The notes beneath the pieces were generated by a model that was given only the letters and a program-made list of their open reading frames with translations, did not search any database and had not been told where the DNA came from. From the NCBI GenBank assembly GCA_031418775.1, contig JANOJN010000009.1:1-64000 (forward strand): DNA of 64,000 bases, in the 5' to 3' direction. The position numbers were made by a program, and so were the translations under genes. Source of the DNA: JANLQX01 sp031418775 (GTDB lineage Bacteria > Actinomycetota > Acidimicrobiia > Acidimicrobiales > JANYDT01). Below, piece after piece: positions 53,684 through 62,777 of the stretch. How positions within the stretch are numbered: position 1 is the stretch's first letter; the number at the start of each line of letters is the position of its first letter.

Positions 53684-55201
53684 TCACTCGTTGGGTGTGC
53701 CGGAGAACTGAGCGATGCGGAACACAACGAACTCAGCCGGCTTCACAGGAGCAATGCCGATCTCGACGATGAGCTGCCCCACGTCGCGCACTTCCGGAGG
53801 ATTCGTCTCCTCATCGCACTTCACGTAGAACGCTTGATCGGCGGTTTCGCCGAACAGTGCACCGGAGCGCCAGACGTTGAACAGAAACGCGTTGATGGTG
53901 CGCGACACGCGGGCCCACAATGCCTGGTCGTTGGGCTCGAACACGACCCATTGCGTACCTTCGAAGATCGACTCCTCGACGAAGTTGAAGAGTCGCCGGA
54001 CGTTCAAGTAGCGCCACTCGGGCTCGCTCGAAAGCGTACGGGCACCCCAAACGCGAATACCTCGACCCGGGAACGCCCGAATACAGTTGACGCCGATCGG
54101 ATTGAGGAGATCGTGCTCGCCCTTGGTGATGTTCAGAGCGAGACCGACCGCACCTCGAACCACTTCATTGGCGGGTGCCTTGTGCACGCCACGCTCGTTG
54201 TCGTTGCGACTCCAGACACCGGCCATATGGCCGGACGGCGGGACCGGCGTGTTCTTGCCGGATATCGGGTCGAACACGCGGATCCACGGCCAGTACAGGG
54301 CCGAGTACTTCGAGTCATACCCCGCCTTTCCCTGACGCCATTCGCGAATCTGCTGCGCGTTCATTGCCGGCGGCGAATCGAGAATCGCCACCCGATCGCC
54401 CATGAGCTCACAGTGGTTCATCATCGCGGTCTGTACCGCCTGTACACCCTCGAGATCGATCACGCCTCGCTCGTACAGCGCCATCAAGTCGGGGCAGGCG
54501 ACCATGGTGACGGGATCCACGGACTCGAGACCGCCGAAGCCGGTGCGCTTCGCCGAATCGCCGACGTAGTCCGTGGCCTGGACACGAGCCGGAGCTGAAG
54601 CAGCGCCACCGGCAAGGGCGTAGGTGCCGTTCGCCGGGCGAACCAGTTCACCGCCCTTGACTTCCTCGATCTGCAGAAGCTTCGACTGGGCGTTCACCAC
54701 TGTGGCGACGTTCGTCTTGCCCTTCTTGATCGACACGTTGTCGAAGGTCTCCTCGGCTTGCGCGCCACGCTTCACGGTCAGCTTGAACGTATCCTCCGTG
54801 GCTTCAGTGGCGTCGGAGACCTCAACATTCAGATTGTTTCCACCGGGACCCTCCGACGCGGCCTGCACACGAACGGCCGGCAACCCGGCCTGCGCCGCCG
54901 ACGGCAACTCGGCACGCGCCTTCGGTTGACTACCGCCCTCCTGGCCGATGCGCACCACGTAGGCCGTACCACCGCCATTCTGAAAGAAGCCGTACACCGC
55001 GTGACTCAGATACGTTCCGTCGAGAAAGTCGCCGAAAACGGTCTGGTACTGGGTCCAGTTCGTCACGAGCGTTGGCTCATTGAACGGGCCTTTCTCCGAC
55101 AACCCGACGAAGGCCGCGACCGCTGTACCCACCCCCTCGATGGGCTGACTCCCTGACGGGACTTCTTCGACGTAGACGCCGGGTGACAGATACTGCGGCA
55201 T
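53684..55201 (-). CDS. Contractile tail sheath protein (Afp2-4-like)
   Basis: The 505-residue protein starts LSPGVYVEEVPSGSQPIEGV and TAVAAFVGLSEKGPFNEP, the family hallmark, and ends with the sheath C-terminal domain (VRRLFNFVEESIFEGTQW, FVKCDEETN-like YVKCDEETNPPEV, and LVIEIGIAPVKPAEFVVF, here VEIGIAPVKPAEFVVF). Only one sheath gene is present, as in simpler eCIS; Afp has three. GGAGG lies 6 bases before the ATG. The 200-base gap upstream suggests its own promoter. Confidence 0.97.
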   Translation of the reverse strand: MPQYLSPGVYVEEVPSGSQPIEGVGTAVAAFVGLSEKGPFNEPTLVTNWTQYQTVFGDFLDGTYLSHAVYGFFQNGGGTAYVVRIGQEGGSQPKARAELPSAAQAGLPAVRVQAASEGPGGNNLNVEVSDATEATEDTFKLTVKRGAQAEETFDNVSIKKGKTNVATVVNAQSKLLQIEEVKGGELVRPANGTYALAGGAASAPARVQATDYVGDSAKRTGFGGLESVDPVTMVACPDLMALYERGVIDLEGVQAVQTAMMNHCELMGDRVAILDSPPAMNAQQIREWRQGKAGYDSKYSALYWPWIRVFDPISGKNTPVPPSGHMAGVWSRNDNERGVHKAPANEVVRGAVGLALNITKGEHDLLNPIGVNCIRAFPGRGIRVWGARTLSSEPEWRYLNVRRLFNFVEESIFEGTQWVVFEPNDQALWARVSRTINAFLFNVWRSGALFGETADQAFYVKCDEETNPPEVRDVGQLIVEIGIAPVKPAEFVVFRIAQFSGTPNE

Positions 55202-55303
55202 AAAGGACCTCCGTGCGGGTCGCTCGGACCAGTGGTGAACCTATGGTCTTCGGCTGCGGCAGGTACGGGAAGGACCCCTCGGTCGGCCGGGAGCGCAGGC
55301 GAG

Positions 55304-55321
55304 GCTGCCCGATGAGGCAGC
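55304..55321. terminator. Small hairpin upstream of the sheath gene
   Basis: GCTGCC at 55304-55309 and GGCAGC at 55316-55321 form a 6-bp stem with a 6-base loop in the 200-base gap. No T-run follows on either strand. It could be an attenuator or partial terminator between the upstream genes and the highly expressed sheath/tube genes; evidence is weak. Confidence 0.3.
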
Positions 55322-55401
55322 AACCGGTCGCAGCCGGGAGATTGAGGGACGTGCGAAAGAAGGCCACTGCAGGCTGAGTGTCCGCTTGGGGAGTGCGGTG
55401 C

Positions 55402-55839
55402 CTACGGCGGAGGAGCGTCGCTCGGAAGCTCCAGATTCGGAAAGGTCTTTGCGAAGAACTCGACAGCATCGGGAGGCTTGAACTTTTTCCGTGCAGGTGC
55501 TCCCGCCGGCCTTCGCTGAATGGCCGCATTCCGTTGGACATCCGCCGACCGGTCTATCTGCGCTGACCCGTCGTGGCCCGTTGGCGAAGGTCGCCGAAAC
55601 GTCGCAGCCCGGTGATTGTTCTGTCGCAGCGTGTGCGCCAGGGCGCGATTCCCGGCGAGTCGCCGGAGTGCGGCTGCACCACTTGGCGTGGGAGCAAATG
55701 GTGCACTGGTGCGACGACGGACGCTCTGCACAGCGTCGCGGTTGGAAATGCCGGGAGCTTCATCAGCGACCGTTGACTCGACGACGCCTGGTCGTTCGAC
55801 AGCCGGCGTGCCTCCATCGATGGAATCCCGATGCTCCAT
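55402..55839 (-). CDS. Small eCIS-associated protein with GN motif
   Basis: The 145-residue protein is mostly polar and disordered. It contains ALRRLAGNRALAHTLRQ (58-73) and VQRNAAIQRRP, the same segment type as in the proteins at 39474 and 55860, then a proline-rich end (FPNLELPSDAPPP). No catalytic motif is visible. It lies between the DUF4157 gene and the sheath, 20 bases after the former. It may be a cargo adaptor or a decayed cargo. Confidence 0.6.
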   Translation of the reverse strand: MEHRDSIDGGTPAVERPGVVESTVADEAPGISNRDAVQSVRRRTSAPFAPTPSGAAALRRLAGNRALAHTLRQNNHRAATFRRPSPTGHDGSAQIDRSADVQRNAAIQRRPAGAPARKKFKPPDAVEFFAKTFPNLELPSDAPPP

Positions 55840-55859
55840 GACTTGGCTGCTTTGGTCGC

Positions 55860-56648
55860 CTATTCGACTTCAGCGTCCGCGTCGCGTTGGGCAGACCGTT
55901 GGACGGCGGTGTCGGCGACCGAATCGGCCTCGCGTTCTTCGGAGGTGTCCGCAGCCCCGACCGACATGCCGCCTGCCCCGCCCGACATCGAGCGCTGCTG
56001 GACGACGTGGGTCAACTCATGAGCGAGCAGGCGCTGCGTCGAAGAGCTTCCGGGTGAGTACTGATCCGACCGGACGAAGACGTCGTTGCCGGTCGTGAAC
56101 GCCTTTGCAGTGATCGCGTGGTTCAGCTGGTCCGACTCGGTTCCGACGTGTACCCGGACACCGTCGAGCGGCGCACCGAGCGTGTCCTCCATGTGCTCCT
56201 TCGTGGAGGAGTCGAGCGCGCTTCCGCGACCGCGTTGGGAGTTGATCCGCTCCGACAACCCGCTCGACACGTCGCCACCACCGAGTCCAACCTCCGGTGC
56301 TCGCTGCGTCACGGCGCCGTCGTGCTTCGCCTGCACTTCCTCTTCCTCTTCGGGGGCTGATTCCCGTTGCGCCAGGCCCGACGCCGATTCATCGTGCTTG
56401 GCCTGAACCTCTTCCTCTTCGACGTCATCTGCCCCTGCGCGTTGCGTCATGGCGACGCCGGCCGAAGTGTCGTGCTTCGCTTGAACCTCCTCTTCCTCGG
56501 GTGGGACCTCGCGTTGGAGCAGTCGTGCGATCGCCGCGTTTCCTATCGACGCGTGAAGTCCAGCGAAGGGAAGAACGGCATCGCCGTCCTGCGATTGCGG
56601 GCGACGGGTGCGGATACCCTCAACGGTCAGATGGTCAAAATCAGCCAT
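55860..56648 (-). CDS. DUF4157 protein with HELTH metal-binding motif and three acidic repeats
   Basis: The 262-residue protein has a GN motif near the start (LHASIGNAAIARLLQRE, 31-47), three copies of EEEEVQAKHD (51-60, 77-86, 101-110), and a DUF4157 domain (about 128-220) with LGAPLDGVRVHVG and AHELTHVVQQ (HExxH 210-214). The end has EREADSVADTAV. DUF4157 proteins are the commonest eCIS-linked cargo or accessory and are predicted zinc peptidases; a true third metal ligand is not certain here. AAGGAGGAG lies 5 bases before the ATG. Confidence 0.85.
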   Translation of the reverse strand: MADFDHLTVEGIRTRRPQSQDGDAVLPFAGLHASIGNAAIARLLQREVPPEEEEVQAKHDTSAGVAMTQRAGADDVEEEEVQAKHDESASGLAQRESAPEEEEEVQAKHDGAVTQRAPEVGLGGGDVSSGLSERINSQRGRGSALDSSTKEHMEDTLGAPLDGVRVHVGTESDQLNHAITAKAFTTGNDVFVRSDQYSPGSSSTQRLLAHELTHVVQQRSMSGGAGGMSVGAADTSEEREADSVADTAVQRSAQRDADAEVE

Positions 56649-56691
56649 ATCGACTCCTCCTTACAAGACGGCGGGAACTCGTTCGAAGTGA

Positions 56692-58761
56692 TCATGACGT
56701 GAGGAGCGCATGCCAATGGCCGAACTCGCTCGGTGTGAAGAGCCTTCCGAGTTTGCGGTACTCCTGGGCCGTCGCTCGCACAAGGTCACCCATCGACAGC
56801 GCTCGTTCATCGGAGGCGGCAAGAAACGCAGCCGAGACCGCGATGTTGCGGATGTTCCCTCCGGAAAGGCGAAACCTGGCCGCAAGGAACTCGAGATCGA
56901 TGTCGTCGTTGCGGGGTATCCGGCGTCCAATGCAACGATCCCAAAGCACCAGACGGTCCGCTTCCTCGGGCTCGGGAAAGTCGACGACCACATCCAGACG
57001 TCGCGTGAAGGCATCATCGATGTTCGTGCGGAGATTTGTCGCCAACACCGCGACGCCTTCATAGGTTTCCAGCCGCTGAAGAAGGTAAGCGACCTCGACG
57101 TTCGCATATCTGTCCTTCGCATCGCTCACCTCGGACCTCTTGCCGAAGAGCGCATCGGCCTCATCGAAGAGAATCACTCCGTTCACCCCCTCGGCTGCAG
57201 CGAATATCTTCTCGAGGTTCTTCTCCGTCTCGCCGATGTACTTGTCGACGACAGTGGCCAGGTTCACTTGGTAGAGATCGAGGCCCAAGGATCCGGCGAG
57301 CGCCTCCGCCGCCATGGTCTTGCCCACCCCGCTGGGCCCCGCGAACAGGGACACGACACCCAGCCGGCGATTGTTCTTGCCGCCCATCCCCCATTCGCCG
57401 TGGACCTGATCACGCCGCCGGTACCGGATCTCGACTTCATACAACAGCGATGTCACATCCTCCGGGAGCACAAGATCGTCCCACGTCACCATTGGGGCAA
57501 GTCTCCGGGCGAGACGCTCCAGTCGTGAGGAATTCTGCGCTCTCGCCGCGTTGCTCACGTCGTCGAGAGCGACCGCGCGCGACGCGCCGGTTGCTCGTCG
57601 ATGAGCGAGTTCCGATGCTCGCACGATCTGATCAGGCCGCAGGCGAAGCTGACAAGTCGCCTCGCTCAACTGCTCCCGGTCGAGTTCCGGGAACTGCGCT
57701 CTCCACAGCGACTCCATCGTCTCTGAGTCGGGCCTCGGAACAACTTCTGTCACGATCGGCTTGTGCGACCACGACGGATCCCATGGGTGGGATCCCACGA
57801 TGAACCCTGGCCAGTCCGAGTCGGCTAACACGCGCAGTACTTCAGGGTTGGCATCAGCCACCGCTTCGGAGACAGAAACCACCAGTCCGCGATTCGTCAG
57901 ACGCGCTTCGCGAAGGGCTGCGACAACGACAGACAATGGATCTGCCTCGCCCGGTTCGGAGATCTCGAGCGACAGGGCTTCCAAGCCGATCGACGCGAGC
58001 GCACTGGATCCGAGAGCGAGACCGATACCCACGCCGGCGTCCTGCAGATACACGGGCGTGACCCCAGCTGTCAGGCCACGGCCGAGACGGGGCGCATCCG
58101 GCATAGTGAGAACCACCGATGGCAGGCGAGCGCGCTCGACCTGCGCTTCGATGCGATCATCGCCGAGCAGGTGACCGAGAACGCGGTCCGGCACTCGCAG
58201 CGGTCGGGTGAGCAGTGGACGCCCCGGCTCGTCGACCGTGAGGAGCCCGTGTCTGATCAGTGGTGCGTCCATCGAGAGTCGACCACGCGCCCACGCGTTC
58301 GCTGATCCGTGGCCGGTCAGCTCCAGGGCCAGGCCGACACTCGGTCGCCGGCGGGTGATGTCGTCGTGCAAGTAGCCGAACAGCTTCTCGAAGCGCTGCT
58401 CGATGTCAGGTGCTGCCGCGATGATCAAGACATCCAGATCGAACGAGTTGAGCCCGAAGTTGCACACAAGATCACCCGAACGTGTGCCGCCAGCGGGAAG
58501 ATCGATGGACGCCATCGGGCGCGTGCGCGGCGACACCGCGTACTCACCGTTCTCGGCCGCGAGTGCATCGGCTTCTTCGTCCGACACGTACAGGCCACTA
58601 TACGGATCGTCAGGAAGCGGGTCGTTCGCCCGCCGCTCGTCGACGAGGCGACGCACGTGCACCGACAGCACACGAAGTCGATCGGCGACTCCCTGATCGA
58701 ACACGTCGACCAGCCCCTCGAGGCTGATCGTGTCCGACTCGGAACTGAGCAATGAGGTCAC
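56692..58761 (-). CDS. AAA+ ATPase of the eCIS (Afp15-like)
   Basis: The 689-residue protein has an N-terminal part of about 450 residues with a degenerate first ATPase-like region and a C-terminal AAA+ module: Walker A GPSGVGKT (475-482), Walker B GVILFDEADALF (about 528-537), sensor 1 VLATNLRTNID and the arginine in FTRRLD. In Afp/PVC this protein is needed for particle assembly or disassembly. GTG start overlaps the stop of the DUF4255 gene (GTGA). Confidence 0.93.
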   Translation of the reverse strand: MTSLLSSESDTISLEGLVDVFDQGVADRLRVLSVHVRRLVDERRANDPLPDDPYSGLYVSDEEADALAAENGEYAVSPRTRPMASIDLPAGGTRSGDLVCNFGLNSFDLDVLIIAAAPDIEQRFEKLFGYLHDDITRRRPSVGLALELTGHGSANAWARGRLSMDAPLIRHGLLTVDEPGRPLLTRPLRVPDRVLGHLLGDDRIEAQVERARLPSVVLTMPDAPRLGRGLTAGVTPVYLQDAGVGIGLALGSSALASIGLEALSLEISEPGEADPLSVVVAALREARLTNRGLVVSVSEAVADANPEVLRVLADSDWPGFIVGSHPWDPSWSHKPIVTEVVPRPDSETMESLWRAQFPELDREQLSEATCQLRLRPDQIVRASELAHRRATGASRAVALDDVSNAARAQNSSRLERLARRLAPMVTWDDLVLPEDVTSLLYEVEIRYRRRDQVHGEWGMGGKNNRRLGVVSLFAGPSGVGKTMAAEALAGSLGLDLYQVNLATVVDKYIGETEKNLEKIFAAAEGVNGVILFDEADALFGKRSEVSDAKDRYANVEVAYLLQRLETYEGVAVLATNLRTNIDDAFTRRLDVVVDFPEPEEADRLVLWDRCIGRRIPRNDDIDLEFLAARFRLSGGNIRNIAVSAAFLAASDERALSMGDLVRATAQEYRKLGRLFTPSEFGHWHALLTS

Positions 58762-59657
58762 GTCGAACTCCGAGGTTGGTTCCGGTTCGCCGTCGAACCG
58801 GAGGCAGCTCCGGCATTCGCCTCGTCGCTCGATGCAGCTCCACCGGAGTTCGCATTCTTGAGCCGGTCCTCCTCAAGTTCGGCTGCGCTCGGTTCATGCA
58901 CTGCGAAGCCGAAGCGTCGACCCGGTACGCGCTTGCTTCCTCCTATGCCCTCCTCGCGACCGACCGCTTCCGCGCGACGATCGAGCAGGGTCGACTGCGG
59001 CTTCGGCCCACGGGCGGCGCGGCCAACCGGCCCGGGTTTCGCCCGTCGATGGCCGCCCTCGCGATCCTCTGCCGAGGCACCGCCTTCCGGATCACCGACG
59101 TGCACGCTCGGCGCCTCCACAACCGGCGGACCAAACGGTTGCGATCCCGTCGACTCGAACGGCACGACGAGGACCAGATCAAGCGATGGCTTGAGTTCGC
59201 CGCCCAGTGCCGACCAGATGTCGGAGATCGAACGCTCCTGAGCGAGCGGCCGACCGATCGTCAGGAACACTTCTCGCTCACTTCGAGCGAGCGCGCCCGC
59301 GAGAACCTCGTGCGGAAGCGCGTGGACCTCGAGAAATCCCATGAGGACACTGCCCAAGAGGCGGTGCTCGTCTTCGGGCCGCTGCGTCCACGCCGTGATC
59401 AGGTACGAGCAGTTGTACCAACGGGTAGCGAACGGACGGCCCGTCACCAAACCGTCTGCACCGCGACTGTCTTCCAAGAGCGCCTGTCGTCGGTCAAGGT
59501 TCTCGCGGATGTCGTAGAGGAACACGTCGAGGGCGGGGCTGTTGCGTCGAGCGGCCCAGTCCCGGGTCGGAGCGTCGAACACAACCTCGACGTCGTTCGT
59601 GATTTGCGCCCGGGCGCGAAGAAAGGCGCGTACGGAGTCGTCCACATCCTGCAGCAC
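58758..59657 (-). CDS. DUF4255 tail-terminator protein (Afp16/Pvc16-like)
   Basis: The 299-residue product starts at GTG 59657 with the family start VLQDVDDSVRAFLRARA, then VVFDAPTRDWAARRNSPALD, VFLYDIREN and WYNCSYLITAW, so the long upstream frame is not used. This domain (about 1-190) caps the tube and sheath at the distal end. The rest is disordered and rich in basic and Gly/Pro residues, longer than the core family. It is the first gene of the minus-strand eCIS run. Confidence 0.93.
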   Translation of the reverse strand: MLQDVDDSVRAFLRARAQITNDVEVVFDAPTRDWAARRNSPALDVFLYDIRENLDRRQALLEDSRGADGLVTGRPFATRWYNCSYLITAWTQRPEDEHRLLGSVLMGFLEVHALPHEVLAGALARSEREVFLTIGRPLAQERSISDIWSALGGELKPSLDLVLVVPFESTGSQPFGPPVVEAPSVHVGDPEGGASAEDREGGHRRAKPGPVGRAARGPKPQSTLLDRRAEAVGREEGIGGSKRVPGRRFGFAVHEPSAAELEEDRLKNANSGGAASSDEANAGAASGSTANRNQPRSST

Positions 59658-59891
59658 CCCACCATCTTGCGGGGCCGAACCGCGCAACGGGCCTACCCCG
59701 GTGCGACCGTTCGGGTAACGAACCCTGCCCGAAGAGGCAGCGCACCCGACCGCCCGGTCGAAGGAGACCACCTCACCCGGTAGTGGGGGTGCCGGACACC
59801 ATTCCAGCGGGGAATGGCGCCGGGTGGACAGAGTTGACATCCTGGGCGGCGCACGTTCGCACCAGTTCGTGAATCCCCCCGGAAAGCACCT
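59658..59891. promoter_or_regulatory. Divergent promoter region between eCIS operon and malate synthase
   Basis: This 234-base gap must hold promoters for both directions. A short inverted repeat GTTCG-ggtaa-CGAAC at 59709-59723 lies about 52 bases from the eCIS start and could be an operator. A TTGACA at 59834-59839 faces malate synthase but no matching -10 is convincing. GGAAAG precedes the ATG of malate synthase by 6 bases. Confidence 0.4.
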
Positions 59892-62072
59892 ATGACCCAC
59901 CCCCCGACTCCGGACACCGTCACCCGACACGGTCTGGCCGTCGCCGCCACATTGGCCGCGTTCGTCGAGACAGAGGCCCTTCCCGGGACGGGTATCGATG
60001 CGGATCGGTTCTGGTCTGGCTTCGCTTCGATCGTCGCCACCATGAGCCCGAGGAACCGAACGCTGCTCGAACGTCGGGCCGAGCTACAGGGCCTCATCGA
60101 CGAATGGCATCGTGCCCGAGCGGGGCAACCCCACGACCGTGCGAGCTACCGGTCATTCCTCACCGACATCGGCTATCTCGTCGCGGAAGGTCCGGCGTTC
60201 GAGATCACCACGGCCGACGTCGACGAGGAGCTCGCGGTGCTCGCCGGCCCGCAACTCGTCGTGCCGGTCACCAACGCCCGCTACGCGCTCAACGCCGCCA
60301 ACGCCCGCTGGGGCTCGCTCTACGACGCTTTGTATGGGACCGACGCGCTCGGCGACCTCCCGCCCAGCGGGCCGTACGACACGGAGCGGGGCGGTCGCGT
60401 GATCGCCTGGGCACGCGCCCTGCTCGATGACGCGGTGCCGCTCGCCTCTGGTTCTCATGCCGATGTCAACGACTACCGCATCGTCGATGGAGCCCTTGTC
60501 GCCACGTTGAGCGATGGTCGGACGTCGCCGCTGCGGAACGCGATGGCGCTCACCGGCCATCGAGGTTCTGCGTCTGCGCCGTCGGGAGTGCTTCTCACGA
60601 ATCACGGCCTGCGCATCGAGATCGTGATCGACCGATCCCACAGCGTCGGTTCGACTGATCCGGCCGGGATCGCCGATCTGTTGCTCGAGTCGGCCGTGAG
60701 CACGATCATCGACTTCGAGGACTCGATCGCCGCCGTCGATGCCGAGGACAAGGTCGGCGCGTACCGGAACTGGCTCGGACTCATGGACGGAACGCTGACG
60801 GAAACGGTGACCAAGGGCACGCAGACCTTCGAGCGGCGACTTGCGCCGAACCGGTCGTGGACCGCGCCGAGCGGCTCGCCGCTCGAGGTGCGGGGGCGAT
60901 CCGTCCTCCTCGCCCGGAACGTCGGTCACCTCATGACCACACCTGCGGTTCGCGACGCCAGCGGTGACGAAGTGTTCGAGGGTCTGCTCGACGCCATGGT
61001 CACCGTCGTCATCGCCGTGCACGACAGAAACCGCCCCGTAGCGGAGCGGAACTCCGCTCACGGTTCCGTGTACATCGTGAAGCCGAAGATGCACGGACCT
61101 GACGAGGTGGCGTTTGCGTGCGAGGTGTTCACTGCGGTCGAACGTGTCCTCGGTCTGGCCACCGACACCGTGAAGATCGGCATCATGGACGAGGAGCGTC
61201 GCACCACGGTCAACCTCCTCGAGTGCGTTCGTGCGGCGAAGTCGCGGGTGGTGTTCGTCAACACCGGGTTCCTCGACCGCACCGGCGACGAGATCCACAC
61301 ATCAATGGAGGCCGGGCCGATGATCCCGAAGGCGCAGATGAAAGCGCAGCCGTGGATAACTGCCTACGAGGATCGCAACGTCGACATCGGTCTCCGGTGC
61401 GGCTTCCCCGGTCGCGCCCAGATTGGCAAGGGCATGTGGGCCGCCCCCGAACGAATGGCCGACATGCTCACCCAGAAGATCGGCCACCCGCGCTCGGGCG
61501 CAAGCTGCGCGTGGGTGCCCTCGCCCACCGCGGCGACGCTCCACGCCACGCACTACCACCGCGTGGATGTCAACGCCGTTCGGGAGTCATTGCGCTCACG
61601 ACCGGCCGCCTCCCTCGACGACATCCTCACACTTCCGCTCGGCAACGCGCCGGAATGGAGCGAGCTCCAACGCCAGCGCGAGATCGAGAACAACGCCCAG
61701 AGCATCCTCGGCTACGTGGTGCGATGGGTTGACCAAGGGATCGGTTGCTCCAAGGTCCCGGACATCGACGATGTCGCACTCATGGAGGACCGCGCCACCT
61801 GTCGCATCTCGTCTCAGCACGTCGCGAACTGGCTCCGCCACGGGGTCGTGGCCCCAGTGCAGGTCGACGACGCGCTGCGTCGAATGGCCATCGTCGTCGA
61901 CCGTCAGAACGCGGACGATCCGGCATACCGTTCCATGGCACCGGGCTTCGACGGACCTGCATTCCTCGCCGCACGCGACCTCATGATGTCCGGTTGCGAT
62001 CAGCCCTCGGGCTACACCGAACCGATTCTCCATGCCCGCCGCGCCGAGCGCAAAGCGCTCGACGCGTCGTGA
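59892..62072 (+). CDS. glcB: Malate synthase G
   Basis: The 726-residue protein matches isoform G length (about 720-730). Visible segments are VPVTNARYALNAANARWGSL, STIIDFEDSIAAVDAEDK, SAHGSVYIVKPKMHGPDE, GIMDEERRTTVNL and GFLDRTGDEIHTSMEAGPM. It condenses acetyl-CoA and glyoxylate to malate, in the cytoplasm. Arginine and glutamate of the active site lie within the MDEERR segment. Followed by a GlcG-like gene, typical of glycolate use. Divergent from the eCIS operon. Confidence 0.97.
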   Translation: MTHPPTPDTVTRHGLAVAATLAAFVETEALPGTGIDADRFWSGFASIVATMSPRNRTLLERRAELQGLIDEWHRARAGQPHDRASYRSFLTDIGYLVAEGPAFEITTADVDEELAVLAGPQLVVPVTNARYALNAANARWGSLYDALYGTDALGDLPPSGPYDTERGGRVIAWARALLDDAVPLASGSHADVNDYRIVDGALVATLSDGRTSPLRNAMALTGHRGSASAPSGVLLTNHGLRIEIVIDRSHSVGSTDPAGIADLLLESAVSTIIDFEDSIAAVDAEDKVGAYRNWLGLMDGTLTETVTKGTQTFERRLAPNRSWTAPSGSPLEVRGRSVLLARNVGHLMTTPAVRDASGDEVFEGLLDAMVTVVIAVHDRNRPVAERNSAHGSVYIVKPKMHGPDEVAFACEVFTAVERVLGLATDTVKIGIMDEERRTTVNLLECVRAAKSRVVFVNTGFLDRTGDEIHTSMEAGPMIPKAQMKAQPWITAYEDRNVDIGLRCGFPGRAQIGKGMWAAPERMADMLTQKIGHPRSGASCAWVPSPTAATLHATHYHRVDVNAVRESLRSRPAASLDDILTLPLGNAPEWSELQRQREIENNAQSILGYVVRWVDQGIGCSKVPDIDDVALMEDRATCRISSQHVANWLRHGVVAPVQVDDALRRMAIVVDRQNADDPAYRSMAPGFDGPAFLAARDLMMSGCDQPSGYTEPILHARRAERKALDAS

Positions 62073-62213
62073 TGACCCGCCTTCCCGGCTCAACCTTCAG
62101 TGCATCTCCGCAGAAGTTCCTGTGACATCGAGTGCTCTGATTTGTTGTAGTTCGCACGATGCCCGAAGGATCGATGGAACAGGAACTTCCGACTCAGTGC
62201 ACTAGGTGAACAT

Positions 62214-62666
62214 ATGACCACGAATCCGACGACCCGAACCGATCTCTCGCTCGACGACGCTCGCACAATTATCGCGACAGCGCGAGCCGAAGGGGTCCGT
62301 GCCGGATGCAAACCGCTCTCGGTCGTCGTGCTCGACCGCGGTGGCCACGTCACCGCGTTCGAACGAGAGGACGGGTCATCGAACAAGCGCTTCGAGATCG
62401 CCCACGGCAAAGCGCACGGCGCGCTCGCGTTCGGCATGGGTTCTCGATCGCTCATGGCACGCGCCGAGTCGCAGGCGTACTTCGTGGCCGCCGCGACGCA
62501 CGCAATCGGCGGCTCGCTCATCCCGGTACCGGGAGGGGTCCTGGTTCGGAACGCTGACGGCCTGATCGTGGGCGCCGTGGGAGTGAGCGGTGACACGTCG
62601 GACAACGACGAGAAGGTCGCCATCGCCGGCATCGGTGCTGCAGGCTTCACCGCTGATCCGGGCTGA
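62214..62666 (+). CDS. GlcG/HbpS-family protein
   Basis: The 150-residue protein has LSVVVLDRGGHVTAFERED, a helical middle and IPVPGGVLVRNADGLIVGAVGVSG, the DUF336/GlcG pattern. Members bind haem or corrinoids, or are accessory to glycolate oxidation; the sequence alone does not decide. The position downstream of malate synthase G is the same as in glycolate operons. The ATG is 141 bases after glcB. Confidence 0.85.
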   Translation: MTTNPTTRTDLSLDDARTIIATARAEGVRAGCKPLSVVVLDRGGHVTAFEREDGSSNKRFEIAHGKAHGALAFGMGSRSLMARAESQAYFVAAATHAIGGSLIPVPGGVLVRNADGLIVGAVGVSGDTSDNDEKVAIAGIGAAGFTADPG

Positions 62667-62704
62667 CGGCGCGTTGACCCCGCGTTCGACAAACGCTGGC
62701 CGAA

Positions 62705-62724
62705 CACCGATCGGCTGATCGGTG
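62705..62724. terminator. Hairpin between converging genes
   Basis: CACCGATC at 62705-62712 and GATCGGTG at 62717-62724 form a perfect 8-bp stem with a GGCT loop, 38 bases after the GlcG stop and 53 bases beyond the DsrE stop. No T-tract follows, as is common in high-GC Actinobacteria. A bidirectional terminator is likely. Confidence 0.5.
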
Positions 62725-62777
62725 CCGATGCTCCCTATCTCGTCCGGGCAACCGGTCGGCAGGGAGAGGAATCTGCG

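Noticed and set aside
33619..59657. Prophage interpretation
   Set aside because: No terminase, portal, capsid, integrase, holin or lysin is present; DUF4255, AAA+ ATPase and DUF4157 are eCIS markers.
33619..59657. Type VI secretion interpretation
   Set aside because: No TssJ, TssL, TssM or ClpV-like genes; tube and sheath are of the gp19/gp18 eCIS type.
59658..59930. N-terminal extension of the DUF4255 frame
   Set aside because: The family start LQDVDDSVRAFL follows the GTG at 59657; the upstream part crosses the start of malate synthase and has no family match.
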